Source: an uncultured Lachnospiraceae bacterium
GTDB lineage: Bacteria > Bacillota > Clostridia > Lachnospirales > Lachnospiraceae
DNA: 64,000 bases
Assembly: GCA_947564645.1 (NCBI GenBank)
Contig: CANOCU010000002.1
Span: forward strand, 1 to 64,000
Direction: 5' to 3'
Position numbers and translations under genes: made by a program. Below, one piece after another: positions 16,524 to 25,251 of the stretch. The notes under the pieces are model-generated. The model saw nothing but the letters and a program-made list of their open reading frames with translations. It was not told the DNA's origin and searched no databases. Each line of letters starts with the position of its first letter. Position 1 is the stretch's first letter.

Positions 16524-16992
16524 TTTCTTCCATCCTTTCCTGAATTTTCAGTCTGGCGCGATGATAGGTCACACGGGCCCAGACTTCGCTCTTCTCAAAT
16601 ATCTGTCCTATTTTCTGAAAAGAAAGCTCCCCGAATATCCGCAGCTGGAATACTTCTTTATAGGGCTCCTCCATGCGGTGCAGAATCTGGTGGATCTGCA
16701 GGGTGACGCTTTCTTTTGCAAACATTTCTTCCAGATTAAGGTCGGCAGGAAGTTCTTCATCGGTTTCCTGAAACCGCGCCCGTTTTCTGCATTCGTCGAG
16801 GAAGGTGTTTTTGGCGATGGCGCACAGCCATGTCAGTTCGCCGGATGCACCCGTGTAAGGATGTCTGGTCTTCATGGCCTTGTAAAACACTTCCTGCGTG
16901 ATCTCTTCCGCCAAATGTGCATTTCTGGCAAGCGTCATCATATAAGAATAAACTTCCATATAATAAGTATGATAGAGCTTTTCGAAGTCCAT
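16501..16992 (-). CDS. ECF-type RNA polymerase sigma factor
   Basis: A 163-residue group 4 sigma factor. Region 2 is seen as FEKLYHTYYMEVYSYMMTLARN with AEEITQEVFYKAM (core and -10 binding), and region 4 as LHRMEEPYKEVFQLRIFGELSFQKIGQIF with a C-terminal recognition helix. ATG at 16992 is chosen because AAGGAGGTG lies 9 bp before it; GTG at 17004 overlaps that ribosome site. It is the first gene of a two-gene operon with the zinc-finger membrane protein. A TTACAA-AATA-TTGTAA dyad at 17048-17063 lies just upstream and may belong to its promoter. Confidence 0.9.
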   Translation of the reverse strand: MDFEKLYHTYYMEVYSYMMTLARNAHLAEEITQEVFYKAMKTRHPYTGASGELTWLCAIAKNTFLDECRKRARFQETDEELPADLNLEEMFAKESVTLQIHQILHRMEEPYKEVFQLRIFGELSFQKIGQIFEKSEVWARVTYHRARLKIQERMEENEDGTKV

Positions 16993-17004
16993 GGCTTCCG
17001 GCAC

Positions 17005-17386
17005 CTCCTTTCCCTTTCAACGATTAGACGATTCAGATCAGGATTCGTTACAAAATATTGTAATCTTTTTTTGTGTCTGTGAAAAGGCCGGCGCAGGTAA
17101 AATGTTTCCATAAAGTAAAATTAGCTTTTTGTTAAGTGCGTTAATGGGTAAAATACACAAAAATCACCTCTGAAAATCATGGAATAATACCAAAAATACA
17201 TTTATTTAAGCTAAAATATTGAAAAATTAGACTAAAAGGAATATAATTTTAATTAGTTAAAGAGAATAATTTAGCCTTTAAAAGACTAGATTTAATTCGG
17301 AGCCGGGAAGAAAGCTGTAAAAACGAACAAAGCCTAGTCATAACTCCCGGCAGGGAGCATGACAGATCAGACAGGGGAATGGATGG
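17005..17386. other. AT-rich divergent intergenic region
   Basis: 382 bp without genes between the ECF sigma operon (minus) and the frameshifted exported protein (plus). It holds the dyad at 17048-17063 and a plus-strand promoter TTGAAA-17-TATAAT at 17219-17247, giving a 5' UTR of about 130 nt. Confidence 0.6.
17219..17247 (+). promoter_or_regulatory. SigA promoter
   Basis: TTGAAA (17219-17224), a 17-bp spacer and TATAAT (17242-17247) upstream of the gene at 17387. Confidence 0.6.
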
Positions 17387-18695
17387 ATGAAAAAGTTAAA
17401 AGGACTGGCCGGTTGTGTGGAAAAGGGTAAAAGCCTGCTGCCCCTGTTTCTGCTGGCAGGGCTGGTCCTGAAAATAGGTTATTCAATGGAAATGCCGTCG
17501 TTTGCACAGAGTGGTTCTGCACAGAACAATTCTGTACAGGGCAGTTCCGGAGTGGAGGCTTATGATGCCTTCCCGGAAAGCATCGGTATGGCGGATCCTG
17601 TGCCGGGGTATCGGGAGTATGCAGCGGCTTTTTGCAGCGGTTTATCCGAAGCAGGAGATCAGAGTCGGCGTGGAAGACTGCGTGGAAGACTGCGTGGGGA
17701 ATGAGAGGAATGCCGACGCAGCAGTCGGATACAGTCGCTGCGCTGACGGCATTTACACGAAAGAAGGGTCCCTGGTGGAATTCTGCGTGCCTGTGGCGGA
17801 AGAGGAATTTTATGATCTTGCGTTGGAATATCTTCCGCTTGCGGGGAGTGGCGCCGCCATTGAATGCAGCATTTTAATTGACGGTGAAGTCCCCTGTCGG
17901 GAATTGGAGCGGGTCTGCTATGACCGTATCCGGACGTTGGAAGGCGGCTGCGGCCTGACGGAGCAGGACGGATGGATCACCGGCGTTACTTATGACAGAG
18001 AGCGGCGGATCGCAGAGCCGTTGTCGGTGTATCTGACAGAAGGGACGCATACGGTGGCCGTTCTTTCCAGAAAGGAGCCGATGCTTCTGCACCAGATCAT
18101 TTTCAGCCCCGGGAAGCAGGTTCGGGAGTACAGACAGGTTAAAGGATTCTGGGATGCGGTGGGAATCAGGGATGCCGGAGGCAAGACGATCACGATCGAG
18201 GCCAGACAGGCGGTCAGAGCTTCCGGGCAGATGGAAGACCCGGTGCAGGAAGAAGCGGCCATGTCCGTTATGCCGGTCAGGCTGCCGGCACGTGCGAAAG
18301 AAGCAAAGTGCAGCGCCGTCGGCGGCAGCTCCTGGAACCGGGCCGGTGACTGGTTTGAGTGGGAATTTGATGTGGAGGAGGCCGGCTATTATCATATCTC
18401 GCTGTATGACCGCCAGAATTATGCGCGGGGTATAAGCGCATATAGGAAGATCATGCTGGATGATGCAGTGCCTTTCCAGGAGATGGAGCGTTACGGCTTT
18501 GCCTATAGATGGGGCTGGAGGGAAGAGATGCTGTCGGACGATGCCGGGACGCCATATGTCTTCTATCTGAAAGAAGGGCGGCATACGCTTCGCGTGGAAG
18601 CGGTACCGGGAGAGACGGATCCTGGAGCCTGCAGGGCGGAGACGGTGCAGCCGCTGGCAATCGACCGGATACGGATCGTTCCTGCAGGACGGTGA
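17387..18695 (+). pseudogene. Frameshifted exported carbohydrate-module protein (YtcQ-type binding-protein N-terminus)
   Basis: Reading starts at 17387 with a Lys-rich start and one hydrophobic export segment, then changes frame. Removing one T from TTTTT at 17629-17633 joins both frames, giving AAAFAAVYPKQEIRVGV and a continuous protein of about 435 residues. It contains two beta-sandwich modules: one ends around SVYLTEGTHTVAVLSRKEPM, the second has GGSSWNRAGDWFEWEFDVEEAGYY and YVFYLKEGRHTLRVEA. This matches the N-terminal region of large YtcQ-like extracellular binding proteins, but the solute-binding domain is absent. A 12-bp tandem duplication lies at 17669-17692. It may be a pseudogene, a slippage-controlled gene or a read error. 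Confidence 0.7.
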
Positions 18696-18834
18696 AGCGC
18701 TTATATAATTTATGGTACTTGGCTCATTGCTCGCGGGAATAAAGCAGGTGGTGAAAACATAGCTGAAAAAGTTGAAATATAACTGTGAAAAAAAGCTGCG
18801 AAAAAATAGCCATGAAAAAAATAATAAAAATACA

Positions 18835-18863
18835 TTGACAAGATCTGGATGCTATATTAAGAT
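18835..18863 (+). promoter_or_regulatory. Strong SigA promoter for the short ORF / ABC exporter leader
   Basis: TTGACA-17-TAAGAT. A dyad ACAACA-TG-TGTTGT at 18872-18885 lies at or just after the expected start site and may be an operator. Confidence 0.75.
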
Positions 18864-18944
18864 AAAAGATAACAACATGTGTTGTGAGACAGACATAAGA
18901 ATACGGTACGACACAACAAAATTGTAAGGAAGGAGGTAACCGTT

Positions 18945-19058
18945 ATGTTGAAGACCAATAAGTTCAGAAGTGCAGCAGGCGCTGGCGTTAAATTGAATCA
19001 TGCAGTACGGAAATTACCTCCGCAGACAGAGAAGAGAGAATCTTTACGTAGATTGTGA
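18945..19058 (+). CDS. 37-residue peptide, possible leader peptide of an attenuator
   Basis: A short ORF with a near-perfect ribosome site (GGAAGGAGGT, 8-9 bp before the ATG), driven by the promoter at 18835-18863. The peptide is strongly basic with few acidic residues, no Cys and no hydrophobic segment, so it is neither a membrane toxin nor a lanthipeptide-like precursor. It contains VRKLPPQ; the RNA coding for that stretch (19010-19018, GAAATTACC) is perfectly complementary to 19180-19188 in the downstream terminator. It precedes a heterodimeric ABC exporter, like BmrB upstream of BmrCD in Bacillus. I infer a leader peptide whose translation governs termination; an independent small protein remains possible. 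Confidence 0.65.
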   Translation: MLKTNKFRSAAGAGVKLNHAVRKLPPQTEKRESLRRL

Positions 19059-19173
19059 CGATGGAACGGCGAATGGCAGGTGTGTGACAGAGGCGTGGGA
19101 GCAGACACATCGGGCCGGACGAAGATGATCCGATGAGTGACCTATCGGATCAGGACACATATATGTAAATGCA
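19059..19173 (+). promoter_or_regulatory. Structured leader between short ORF and terminator
   Basis: An untranslated stretch with a stem GATCCGAT / ATCGGATC around 19127-19152 and a short palindrome ACATATATGT just before the terminator. It is the space where alternative RNA folds could form. Confidence 0.5.
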
Positions 19174-19202
19174 GGCTGTGGTAATTTCACCACAGCCTTT
19201 TT
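19174..19202 (+). terminator. Terminator in front of the ABC exporter (putative attenuator)
   Basis: GGCTGTGGT / ACCACAGCC stem with a 6-nt loop (AATTTC) and five T. It lies 80 bp before the exporter start and 115 bp after the short ORF. The 3' part of its left arm and its loop can pair with the short ORF instead. Confidence 0.85.
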
Positions 19203-19282
19203 GCGCGATTAAGCAGAGTCAGAAAGGCTTAAGACCGGGCGCCGTGCAGAATATAACTTACAAAGGGGAGGGGATATAAGTC

Positions 19283-21184
19283 ATGAAGAAGATATCAAGT
19301 TACATATGGGACTACAAATTCTCTTATCTGGGTGCGATCGCGTCGCTTCTGATCGCGGTCACGCTGGATATGATGGGACCGCGGCTGATGGCATTGGTGG
19401 TAGATGATGTCATCGTGGGCGGCAATATCGCGGAACTGAAATACCTGCTGCTTGGATTTCTGGGAGTAGGTATCGGGCGGTGTGTGTTCCAGTATGCGAA
19501 GGAATACACCTTCGATAAGAATGGCATACGGATCTCGGCCGATATGCGCAGAGATCTGTTCCGGCATGTGCAGGGCCTAAGCGCGGACTTCTTTGACAGG
19601 ACGAACACGGGAGAGCTGATGGCCCGGGTAAAGGAGGATATTGACCGCATCTGGGATGCCATAGGTTATGTGGGAATGCTGCTGATCGAGGTGATCTATC
19701 ACACATCGATCATACTGATCTCCATGTACCTGCTCAACTGGAAGCTCGCGCTGCTGCCGACGGCGGCGATGCTTATGTGTGGGACGATCGCGTTGCTGAT
19801 GGAGCGGAAGCTGGGGCAGGTGTATGAGGAGATCAGTGAGGAGAATGCCAAGTTAAATACGGTGGCGGAGGAGAATCTGGCCGGTGTGCGTACCGTAAAG
19901 GCTTTTGCGCGGGAGAAGCACGAGATCGGGAAATTCCTTTCCCACAATAAGCGTTACTATGAACTGAACATGCAGCAGTCTAAGGTTTTTGTACGGTATT
20001 ATCCGTTTTTCAGCGTTGTCAGCAAGGTGCTTCCGATCCTGACCATATTGATCGGAGGAGGCTTCGTGATCAGAGGTCAGATGACGCTGGGGCAGATGAC
20101 CGCTTTCGTGGAATATTCCACGAATATCGTCTGGCCGATGGAAATGCTCGGCTGGCTGACCAACAGCTTCTCGGCAGCCGTGGCGTCCAATAAGAAGGTG
20201 CGCAAAATCTATGAAGAGAAGCCGACGATCACGGAGACTGCGGAGCCGGTCAGGATAGAGCAGGTGGCAGGCAAGGTCCGCTTCGATCACGTTTCCTTCC
20301 ACAAGGCAGATCAGTATGAGATCCTGCATGATATTTCCTTTACGGTGGAAGCAGGAAAGACGCTGGGTATTATGGGCGCCACGGGAGCAGGCAAGACTTC
20401 GATCGTGCAGCTTCTGCAGCGTATGTATGATGCGACGCAGGGTGCCATCTATCTGGACGATGTGAATATTAAGGAGCTGTCGCTTGCGCAGCTGCGCACC
20501 AGTATCAGTTTCGTGATGCAGGATGTGTTCCTGTTCTCCGATACGATCAACGATAACATCAAGCTGGGGAAGAAAGATTTCCTGGATTTCAGGACGGTGC
20601 GCAGGGCATCCGCCCAGGCACAGGCCAGCGACTTTATCGAGCGTATGGAGGATACCTATGACACGGTGATCGGTGAGCGCGGCGTGGGACTGTCCGGCGG
20701 TCAGAAGCAGCGCATCAGCATTGCCAGAGCCCTGGCCAAGAGGGATCCGATCCTGGTGATGGACGATTCCACTTCGGCGCTTGACATGGAGACGGAGCAG
20801 ATGATCCAGCAGACCCTGCGGGAACTGGAGAACACGACGAAGATCATTATCGCCCATAGGATCAGTGCGGTGCGGCACGCAGACGAGATCATCGTGCTGG
20901 AGAACGGTGCCATCGCGGAGCGGGGAACCCATGAGGAACTGCTGGCGAAGCGGGGACTCTATTATGAGACTTATGAATCGCAGTACGGTGAGATCGATAC
21001 GGCTGCTGAATTGCGACAACAGAGAAATCCGGAACAGCGCGACGATATGCAGGCAGAAGCGGCAGCACAGGAAAGCGCCGCAAAGGGCAGGGCGATCGTA
21101 CGGGGAACAGAAGATAACGGTATAGCAATAGCAGATGAAGAGAAACAGAAAGGTGGTGAGACGGATGGCAGTCAACTCGTATAA
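19283..21184 (+). CDS. Heterodimeric ABC exporter, subunit with degenerate ATP site (BmrC-like)
   Basis: A 633-residue type IV ABC exporter half: six membrane segments (1-300) fused to an ATPase domain. Walker A is GATGAGKT (near 365-372), the signature LSGGQKQR, and Walker B reads VMDDSTSALD, where the catalytic Glu is replaced by Asp. That substitution marks the noncanonical site of heterodimeric exporters such as BmrCD, LmrCD and TM287/288. A polar tail of about 60 residues (Ala/Glu/Gln-rich) follows the ATPase domain. Its end overlaps the next gene, its partner. The likely role is drug or peptide efflux, probably controlled by the leader at 18835-19202. Confidence 0.9.
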   Translation: MKKISSYIWDYKFSYLGAIASLLIAVTLDMMGPRLMALVVDDVIVGGNIAELKYLLLGFLGVGIGRCVFQYAKEYTFDKNGIRISADMRRDLFRHVQGLSADFFDRTNTGELMARVKEDIDRIWDAIGYVGMLLIEVIYHTSIILISMYLLNWKLALLPTAAMLMCGTIALLMERKLGQVYEEISEENAKLNTVAEENLAGVRTVKAFAREKHEIGKFLSHNKRYYELNMQQSKVFVRYYPFFSVVSKVLPILTILIGGGFVIRGQMTLGQMTAFVEYSTNIVWPMEMLGWLTNSFSAAVASNKKVRKIYEEKPTITETAEPVRIEQVAGKVRFDHVSFHKADQYEILHDISFTVEAGKTLGIMGATGAGKTSIVQLLQRMYDATQGAIYLDDVNIKELSLAQLRTSISFVMQDVFLFSDTINDNIKLGKKDFLDFRTVRRASAQAQASDFIERMEDTYDTVIGERGVGLSGGQKQRISIARALAKRDPILVMDDSTSALDMETEQMIQQTLRELENTTKIIIAHRISAVRHADEIIVLENGAIAERGTHEELLAKRGLYYETYESQYGEIDTAAELRQQRNPEQRDDMQAEAAAQESAAKGRAIVRGTEDNGIAIADEEKQKGGETDGSQLV

Positions 21185-22943
21185 GGACGATGAGCAGAGC
21201 ATAGAGCGCAGTAAGGTACAGACACTGCTGCGGCTGTTTCGCTATCTGCTCGATTATAAATGGCAGATCATACTGGTGCTTTTGATCATGGGATATGGCG
21301 TGGCAGTCAGCCTGATCAATCCGCTGATCATGGAATCTGCCATCGACGATCATATTTCGGTGAAGGATGTGAGCGGCCTCTACCGGCTGCTTCTGGTAGC
21401 GCTTGTTATCAACCTGCTTCTGGTGGTGACGGTGAAGCTGCGGATGTATATTATGGCGAAGGTCTGCAACGAGATTCTGCTGACGATCAGACAGGAGCTC
21501 TATACGCATATCCAGAAGTTGGATTTCGCCTTCTTTGACAGCAGACCGACGGGAAAGATCTTGTCACGTATCATCGGCGATATCAATTCCCTGAAGGACG
21601 TGTTGTCCAACTGTGTGACCACCCTGATCCCGGATGGCCTGACGGTCATTGCGGTGGTGGTGATCATGGTATGGAAGAATCCGAAGCTAGCCTTCGCCTC
21701 CATGCTGGCCATTCCGTTTATGACGGCGGGAATGGTATATATTCAGGTCAAAGCACATCCGCGCTGGCAGGTTTTCCGCAAGAAGTCAGCCAACTTAAAT
21801 GCCTTTATTCATGAAGACATGGCGGGGATGCGGATCATCCAGAGCTTTCATGCGCAGGGGGAGACGGAACGGACTTTTGACGGGCTTCTGGAGGAGCACA
21901 GGCTGGCTTTCGTCCATGCGATGCGGATGAGCGACGCCTTCGGCTCGGTGATCGATTTTTCCTGGGCCATCGGGTGTATCCTGTTATATTTTACCGGTAT
22001 CGTGGTGTTAGGGGTGGAAGAGGTGTCGTTGGGAACGTTTATCGCTTTCGGCAGCTATCTGACCATGTTCTGGCAGCCGATCCATAATATCAGCAATTTC
22101 TATAACCAGCTGGTGACGAACATAGCGGGTGCGGAACGTATCTTCGAGATCCTGGATACGCCGCCGGCTATCGCGGATGAGGCGGGCGTGATCGAGATGC
22201 CGCCGATCGAAGGGGAAGTGACTTTTGCCCATGTGACCTTTTCTTACGATGACAAGGTCAAAGTGCTGGATGACGTGAATTTCCGCATCCGTCCGGGGGA
22301 GACCATCGCTCTGGTGGGGCCTACCGGTGCCGGAAAATCGACGATCGTGAATCTGATCAGCAGATTCTATGATGTGCAGGAGGGGATCGTGTCGGTGGAC
22401 GGTCATGACGTGAAGAAGGTTTCCATCGAAAGTCTGCGCAGGCAGATGGGTATCATGACGCAGGATAATTTCCTCTTTTCGGGGACGATCAGGGACAATA
22501 TCCGCTACGGGAAACTGGATGCCACCGATGAGGAGATCATTGCGGCGGCTAAGGCGGTCAATGCCCATGACTTTATCATGCGGCTGGATGACGGCTACGA
22601 TACGGAACTGTCGGAGCGGGGCGGCGGCCTTTCCATCGGGCAGAGACAGCTTCTGGCCTTTGCCCGGACGATGGTATCGGATCCGAAGATTCTGATCCTG
22701 GATGAAGCGACTTCCAGTATTGACACGAAGACCGAGATCCTGGTACAGCAGGGCATCGAGCATCTGCTGGCGGGCCGGACATCCTTCGTGATCGCGCACA
22801 GGCTGTCAACGATCCAGAAGGCCGACCGGATTTTCGTGGTGGATGACGGCAGAATCATTGAGGAGGGCAATGCCAGACAGCTGATGGAGAAGAAGGGGGC
22901 TTATTACAGGTTATATATGGCTCAGTTTGCGTCGCAGGAGTAA
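21165..22943 (+). CDS. Heterodimeric ABC exporter, catalytic subunit (BmrD-like)
   Basis: The partner half-transporter, 592 residues. It has six membrane segments, Walker A GPTGAGKST (near 384), the signature LSIGQRQLLAFAR (near 489) and a complete Walker B ILDEATSSID with catalytic Glu. Its LSIGQ signature deviates from LSGGQ; in a heterodimer this signature faces the degenerate Walker B of the first subunit, so the two departures fit one degenerate and one active site. ATG at 21165 is chosen because AAAGGTGGTGA lies before it; an in-frame ATG at 21135 has no such site. It overlaps the first subunit by 20 bp. Confidence 0.92.
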   Translation: MAVNSYKDDEQSIERSKVQTLLRLFRYLLDYKWQIILVLLIMGYGVAVSLINPLIMESAIDDHISVKDVSGLYRLLLVALVINLLLVVTVKLRMYIMAKVCNEILLTIRQELYTHIQKLDFAFFDSRPTGKILSRIIGDINSLKDVLSNCVTTLIPDGLTVIAVVVIMVWKNPKLAFASMLAIPFMTAGMVYIQVKAHPRWQVFRKKSANLNAFIHEDMAGMRIIQSFHAQGETERTFDGLLEEHRLAFVHAMRMSDAFGSVIDFSWAIGCILLYFTGIVVLGVEEVSLGTFIAFGSYLTMFWQPIHNISNFYNQLVTNIAGAERIFEILDTPPAIADEAGVIEMPPIEGEVTFAHVTFSYDDKVKVLDDVNFRIRPGETIALVGPTGAGKSTIVNLISRFYDVQEGIVSVDGHDVKKVSIESLRRQMGIMTQDNFLFSGTIRDNIRYGKLDATDEEIIAAAKAVNAHDFIMRLDDGYDTELSERGGGLSIGQRQLLAFARTMVSDPKILILDEATSSIDTKTEILVQQGIEHLLAGRTSFVIAHRLSTIQKADRIFVVDDGRIIEEGNARQLMEKKGAYYRLYMAQFASQE

Positions 22944-22962
22944 TCCTGCGGCGTAATGTTTT
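22933..22962 (+). terminator. Terminator overlapping the exporter stop codon
   Basis: CGCAGGA / TCCTGCG stem across the TAA stop, then GGCGTAATGTTTT. Moderate strength. Confidence 0.5.
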
Positions 22963-23011
22963 CTGCATCAAAGAAAAATGGTATGGTTCAGGTTCTGGAT
23001 TTTATAATAGA

Positions 23012-23077
23012 TTTACAAGATCAAGTTGTAAAAATGTTTTTTTTATAGTAAACTTATCTTGCGGTATGTTGCATACC
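23012..23077 (+). promoter_or_regulatory. Promoter and two dyads in front of the Septu genes
   Basis: TTTACAA-N7-TTGTAAA (23012-23032) overlaps a possible -35 (TTGTAA 23026-23031), with a weak -10 TAAACT 17 bp later. A second dyad GGTATG-TTG-CATACC lies at 23063-23077. The layout suggests repressor control. Confidence 0.45.
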
Positions 23078-23120
23078 ACAGGAATAACGAGGATGAATGA
23101 TATAGGAGAGCAGGAACAGG

Positions 23121-24428
23121 ATGGTAATTGAGAAACTTCTTTTAGAGGATTTCAGGGGAATTCATAGACTGGAGTTGCTTCTGCAAGGGAAAAGCACGGT
23201 TCTCTTCGGCATAAACGGAGTGGGTAAGTCATCGGTGCTGGCAGCAGTCAATTTATTATATGCGAATATCATCAACAGACTGGTTAAGCTGCGCTTTAAG
23301 CAGGCGATCAAGATGGAGGAATCTGACATTAAGTTCGGTAAGGCGTCGGCAAGAATTGAGGCGGCATTCAGATTTGGTGAGGAAGAGCAGACTTACAGTT
23401 ATTCCAGGACAGCATATAGAAAAGGGAATCCGGTCAGTCTGTCAAAGGAACTGGACAGTCTGGTTGCGCATTATAAAGAGAAGTATCGTTTAGAAGATCA
23501 GGTAGATGTTGATAATAATCTGATCGAGACCAGTGAAACGAGCAATATTCCTGTATTTGTAAATTATGGTGTGAACAGACTTGTGATCAAAACGCCGTTG
23601 AGGATTCGCAAGACGGAGGACTACGGACAGTTTGCCGCTTTTGAAAAGGCGATTGAGAATCAGATTGCGTTTTCGAAATTATTTGAATGGTTCCTGGAGC
23701 AGGAGCTATATGAAACACAGCGGCAGAAACTGGAAGCTGCATATCAGGATATTCCATTGAAGGCCGTAAAACGCGCGATGTTGGCAATGTTAGATGGATA
23801 TAAGGATATACACATCACGGCAAGACCATATTCGATGAAGGTATATAAGGGGGAAGAAATACTGGATATCCTGCAGCTGTCAGATGGTGAAAAGTGCACG
23901 CTTGCACTATTCGGCGATCTGGCAAGACGTCTGGCAATTGCGAATCCGACATTGGAAAATCCTCTGGAAGGGGTAGGAGTTGTCCTGATAGATGAAATTG
24001 AACTGCATATGCATACGTCGTGGCAGAGAAAGGTGATAGGAGTATTAAAAGAAACATTTCCTAATGTGCAATTTATCATTACGACACATTCGCCGCAGGT
24101 ACTGGGAGAAATTGCTTCAGATTTCAATGTTTTCTCACTGGACAGGATCGCAGGAGAGATCAGCTGTAACGGGATGCAGCATTATTTTGGACTGGATGCC
24201 AATTCTGTATTGGAAGAAGCGCTTAAGACAGATTCGGTGAACCGTGTGATCAAAGAGAAGGTCAGTCAGATGTATCATTGCCTGGAAGAGAAAGAATTTG
24301 AACAGGCGGAAGCCTGCATGGAAGAGATTGACGATCTGACAAACAGCAGGAATGCTGATACAATACGAGGAAGGATGTTACTTATAAAAGGAAAGAGAGT
24401 GAATGCGTCAGATAAAGAAAAATCCTGA
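23121..24428 (+). CDS. ptuA: Septu defence ATPase PtuA-like
   Basis: A 435-residue AAA/SMC-like ATPase. Walker A is GINGVGKSS (residues 30-38), with an ABC-type signature LSDGEK near 253, Walker B VVLIDEIELHMH near 287 and a switch motif TTHSPQ near 321. With the HNH protein encoded next, it forms the Septu anti-phage pair PtuAB, in which the ATPase senses infection and the nuclease degrades nucleic acid. The C-terminal ~80 residues are helical. The gene is more AT-rich than neighbours and its stop overlaps ptuB by 26 bp. The same pair also occurs in some retrons, but no reverse transcriptase is nearby. Confidence 0.85.
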   Translation: MVIEKLLLEDFRGIHRLELLLQGKSTVLFGINGVGKSSVLAAVNLLYANIINRLVKLRFKQAIKMEESDIKFGKASARIEAAFRFGEEEQTYSYSRTAYRKGNPVSLSKELDSLVAHYKEKYRLEDQVDVDNNLIETSETSNIPVFVNYGVNRLVIKTPLRIRKTEDYGQFAAFEKAIENQIAFSKLFEWFLEQELYETQRQKLEAAYQDIPLKAVKRAMLAMLDGYKDIHITARPYSMKVYKGEEILDILQLSDGEKCTLALFGDLARRLAIANPTLENPLEGVGVVLIDEIELHMHTSWQRKVIGVLKETFPNVQFIITTHSPQVLGEIASDFNVFSLDRIAGEISCNGMQHYFGLDANSVLEEALKTDSVNRVIKEKVSQMYHCLEEKEFEQAEACMEEIDDLTNSRNADTIRGRMLLIKGKRVNASDKEKS

Positions 24429-25101
24429 ACCGGATTATTTTATAAAATGGAAAAGTGATTTTAGTGCAGAAAGTGGACGTAAAGCAACTTATGAGGATCT
24501 GACAGGAACGGAAGCGTATCTGCGGCTGAAAGAGAGTTTGCTTAAGGAACAGGGATATATTTGCTGTTATTGTGAAAAGCACATTGGGCGACATAGGTAT
24601 TTGACAGACTGTGAGATTGAACATTTTATGCCGAGACATCCGGACAGCAGAACTTTGTCCGCCAGAGAATGTGAAATATGCAGAGATGCGCAGTTGACAT
24701 ACTCGAATCTGTTTGTGTCCTGTAAGGGAGAAAATGCATACAGTGCAGATCACTGTAATCATAAGAAGGATAATTGGTTTAGCTTTCATAGCTGTATTTT
24801 TCCGACAGATTCCAGGATCAATACAATCTTTGGATTCAGGCTGGACGGAAGGATTTTTGTGATCGATCCGATCGGTCAGGAGATGGCCAGACATTTGAAT
24901 CTGAACTCCTATGTGTTAGAGGAGCAGAGAAAGGCGGCACTTGATACTGTTTTAGAGTTTGAATTTCAAGATGAGGATCTGCTGACGGACAGAGAATATG
25001 TAGAAATGGTAATTGAGGAATACAATAGTATGCAGGAAGGGAAATATGCAGAATTTTGTTCCATGATCACGTATTGTCTGCATGAATACTATTTGCCATA
25101 G
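24403..25101 (+). CDS. ptuB: Septu HNH endonuclease PtuB-like (TIGR02646)
   Basis: A 232-residue nuclease of the TIGR02646/PtuB family. The N-terminus MRQIKKNPEP and a KESLLKEQGYICCYCEKHI block (Cys 54, 55, 57) are typical; the HNH core shows CEIEHFMPRHPD (His74) and DHCNHKKDN near 116-124. It is the effector of the Septu pair. The start lies within the end of ptuA, so translation is coupled. A strong terminator follows at 25132-25182, making the pair a self-contained cassette. Confidence 0.85.
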   Translation: MRQIKKNPEPDYFIKWKSDFSAESGRKATYEDLTGTEAYLRLKESLLKEQGYICCYCEKHIGRHRYLTDCEIEHFMPRHPDSRTLSARECEICRDAQLTYSNLFVSCKGENAYSADHCNHKKDNWFSFHSCIFPTDSRINTIFGFRLDGRIFVIDPIGQEMARHLNLNSYVLEEQRKAALDTVLEFEFQDEDLLTDREYVEMVIEEYNSMQEGKYAEFCSMITYCLHEYYLP

Positions 25102-25131
25102 GATAACAAAGATGTTGTGCAGCAGAATATG

Positions 25132-25182
25132 ATAAGACCGAAGAGCCAGAGAAAACGAAAATGGTTTTTGGGTCTTATTTTT
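25132..25182 (+). terminator. Terminator after ptuB
   Basis: ATAAGACC (25132-25139) pairs with GGTCTTAT (25171-25178), with further internal pairing, then a T-rich end (TATTTTT). Confidence 0.75.
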
Positions 25183-25251
25183 GTGCATTTATTGTAGAGA
25201 TAAATGATTGGATAGGGGATGCGGGATTATTCTGCTTATGAAGTTTGGAAG

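Noticed and set aside
23121-25101. Retron with PtuAB effector
   Set aside because: No reverse transcriptase gene or msr-msd-like inverted repeat was found next to the pair.
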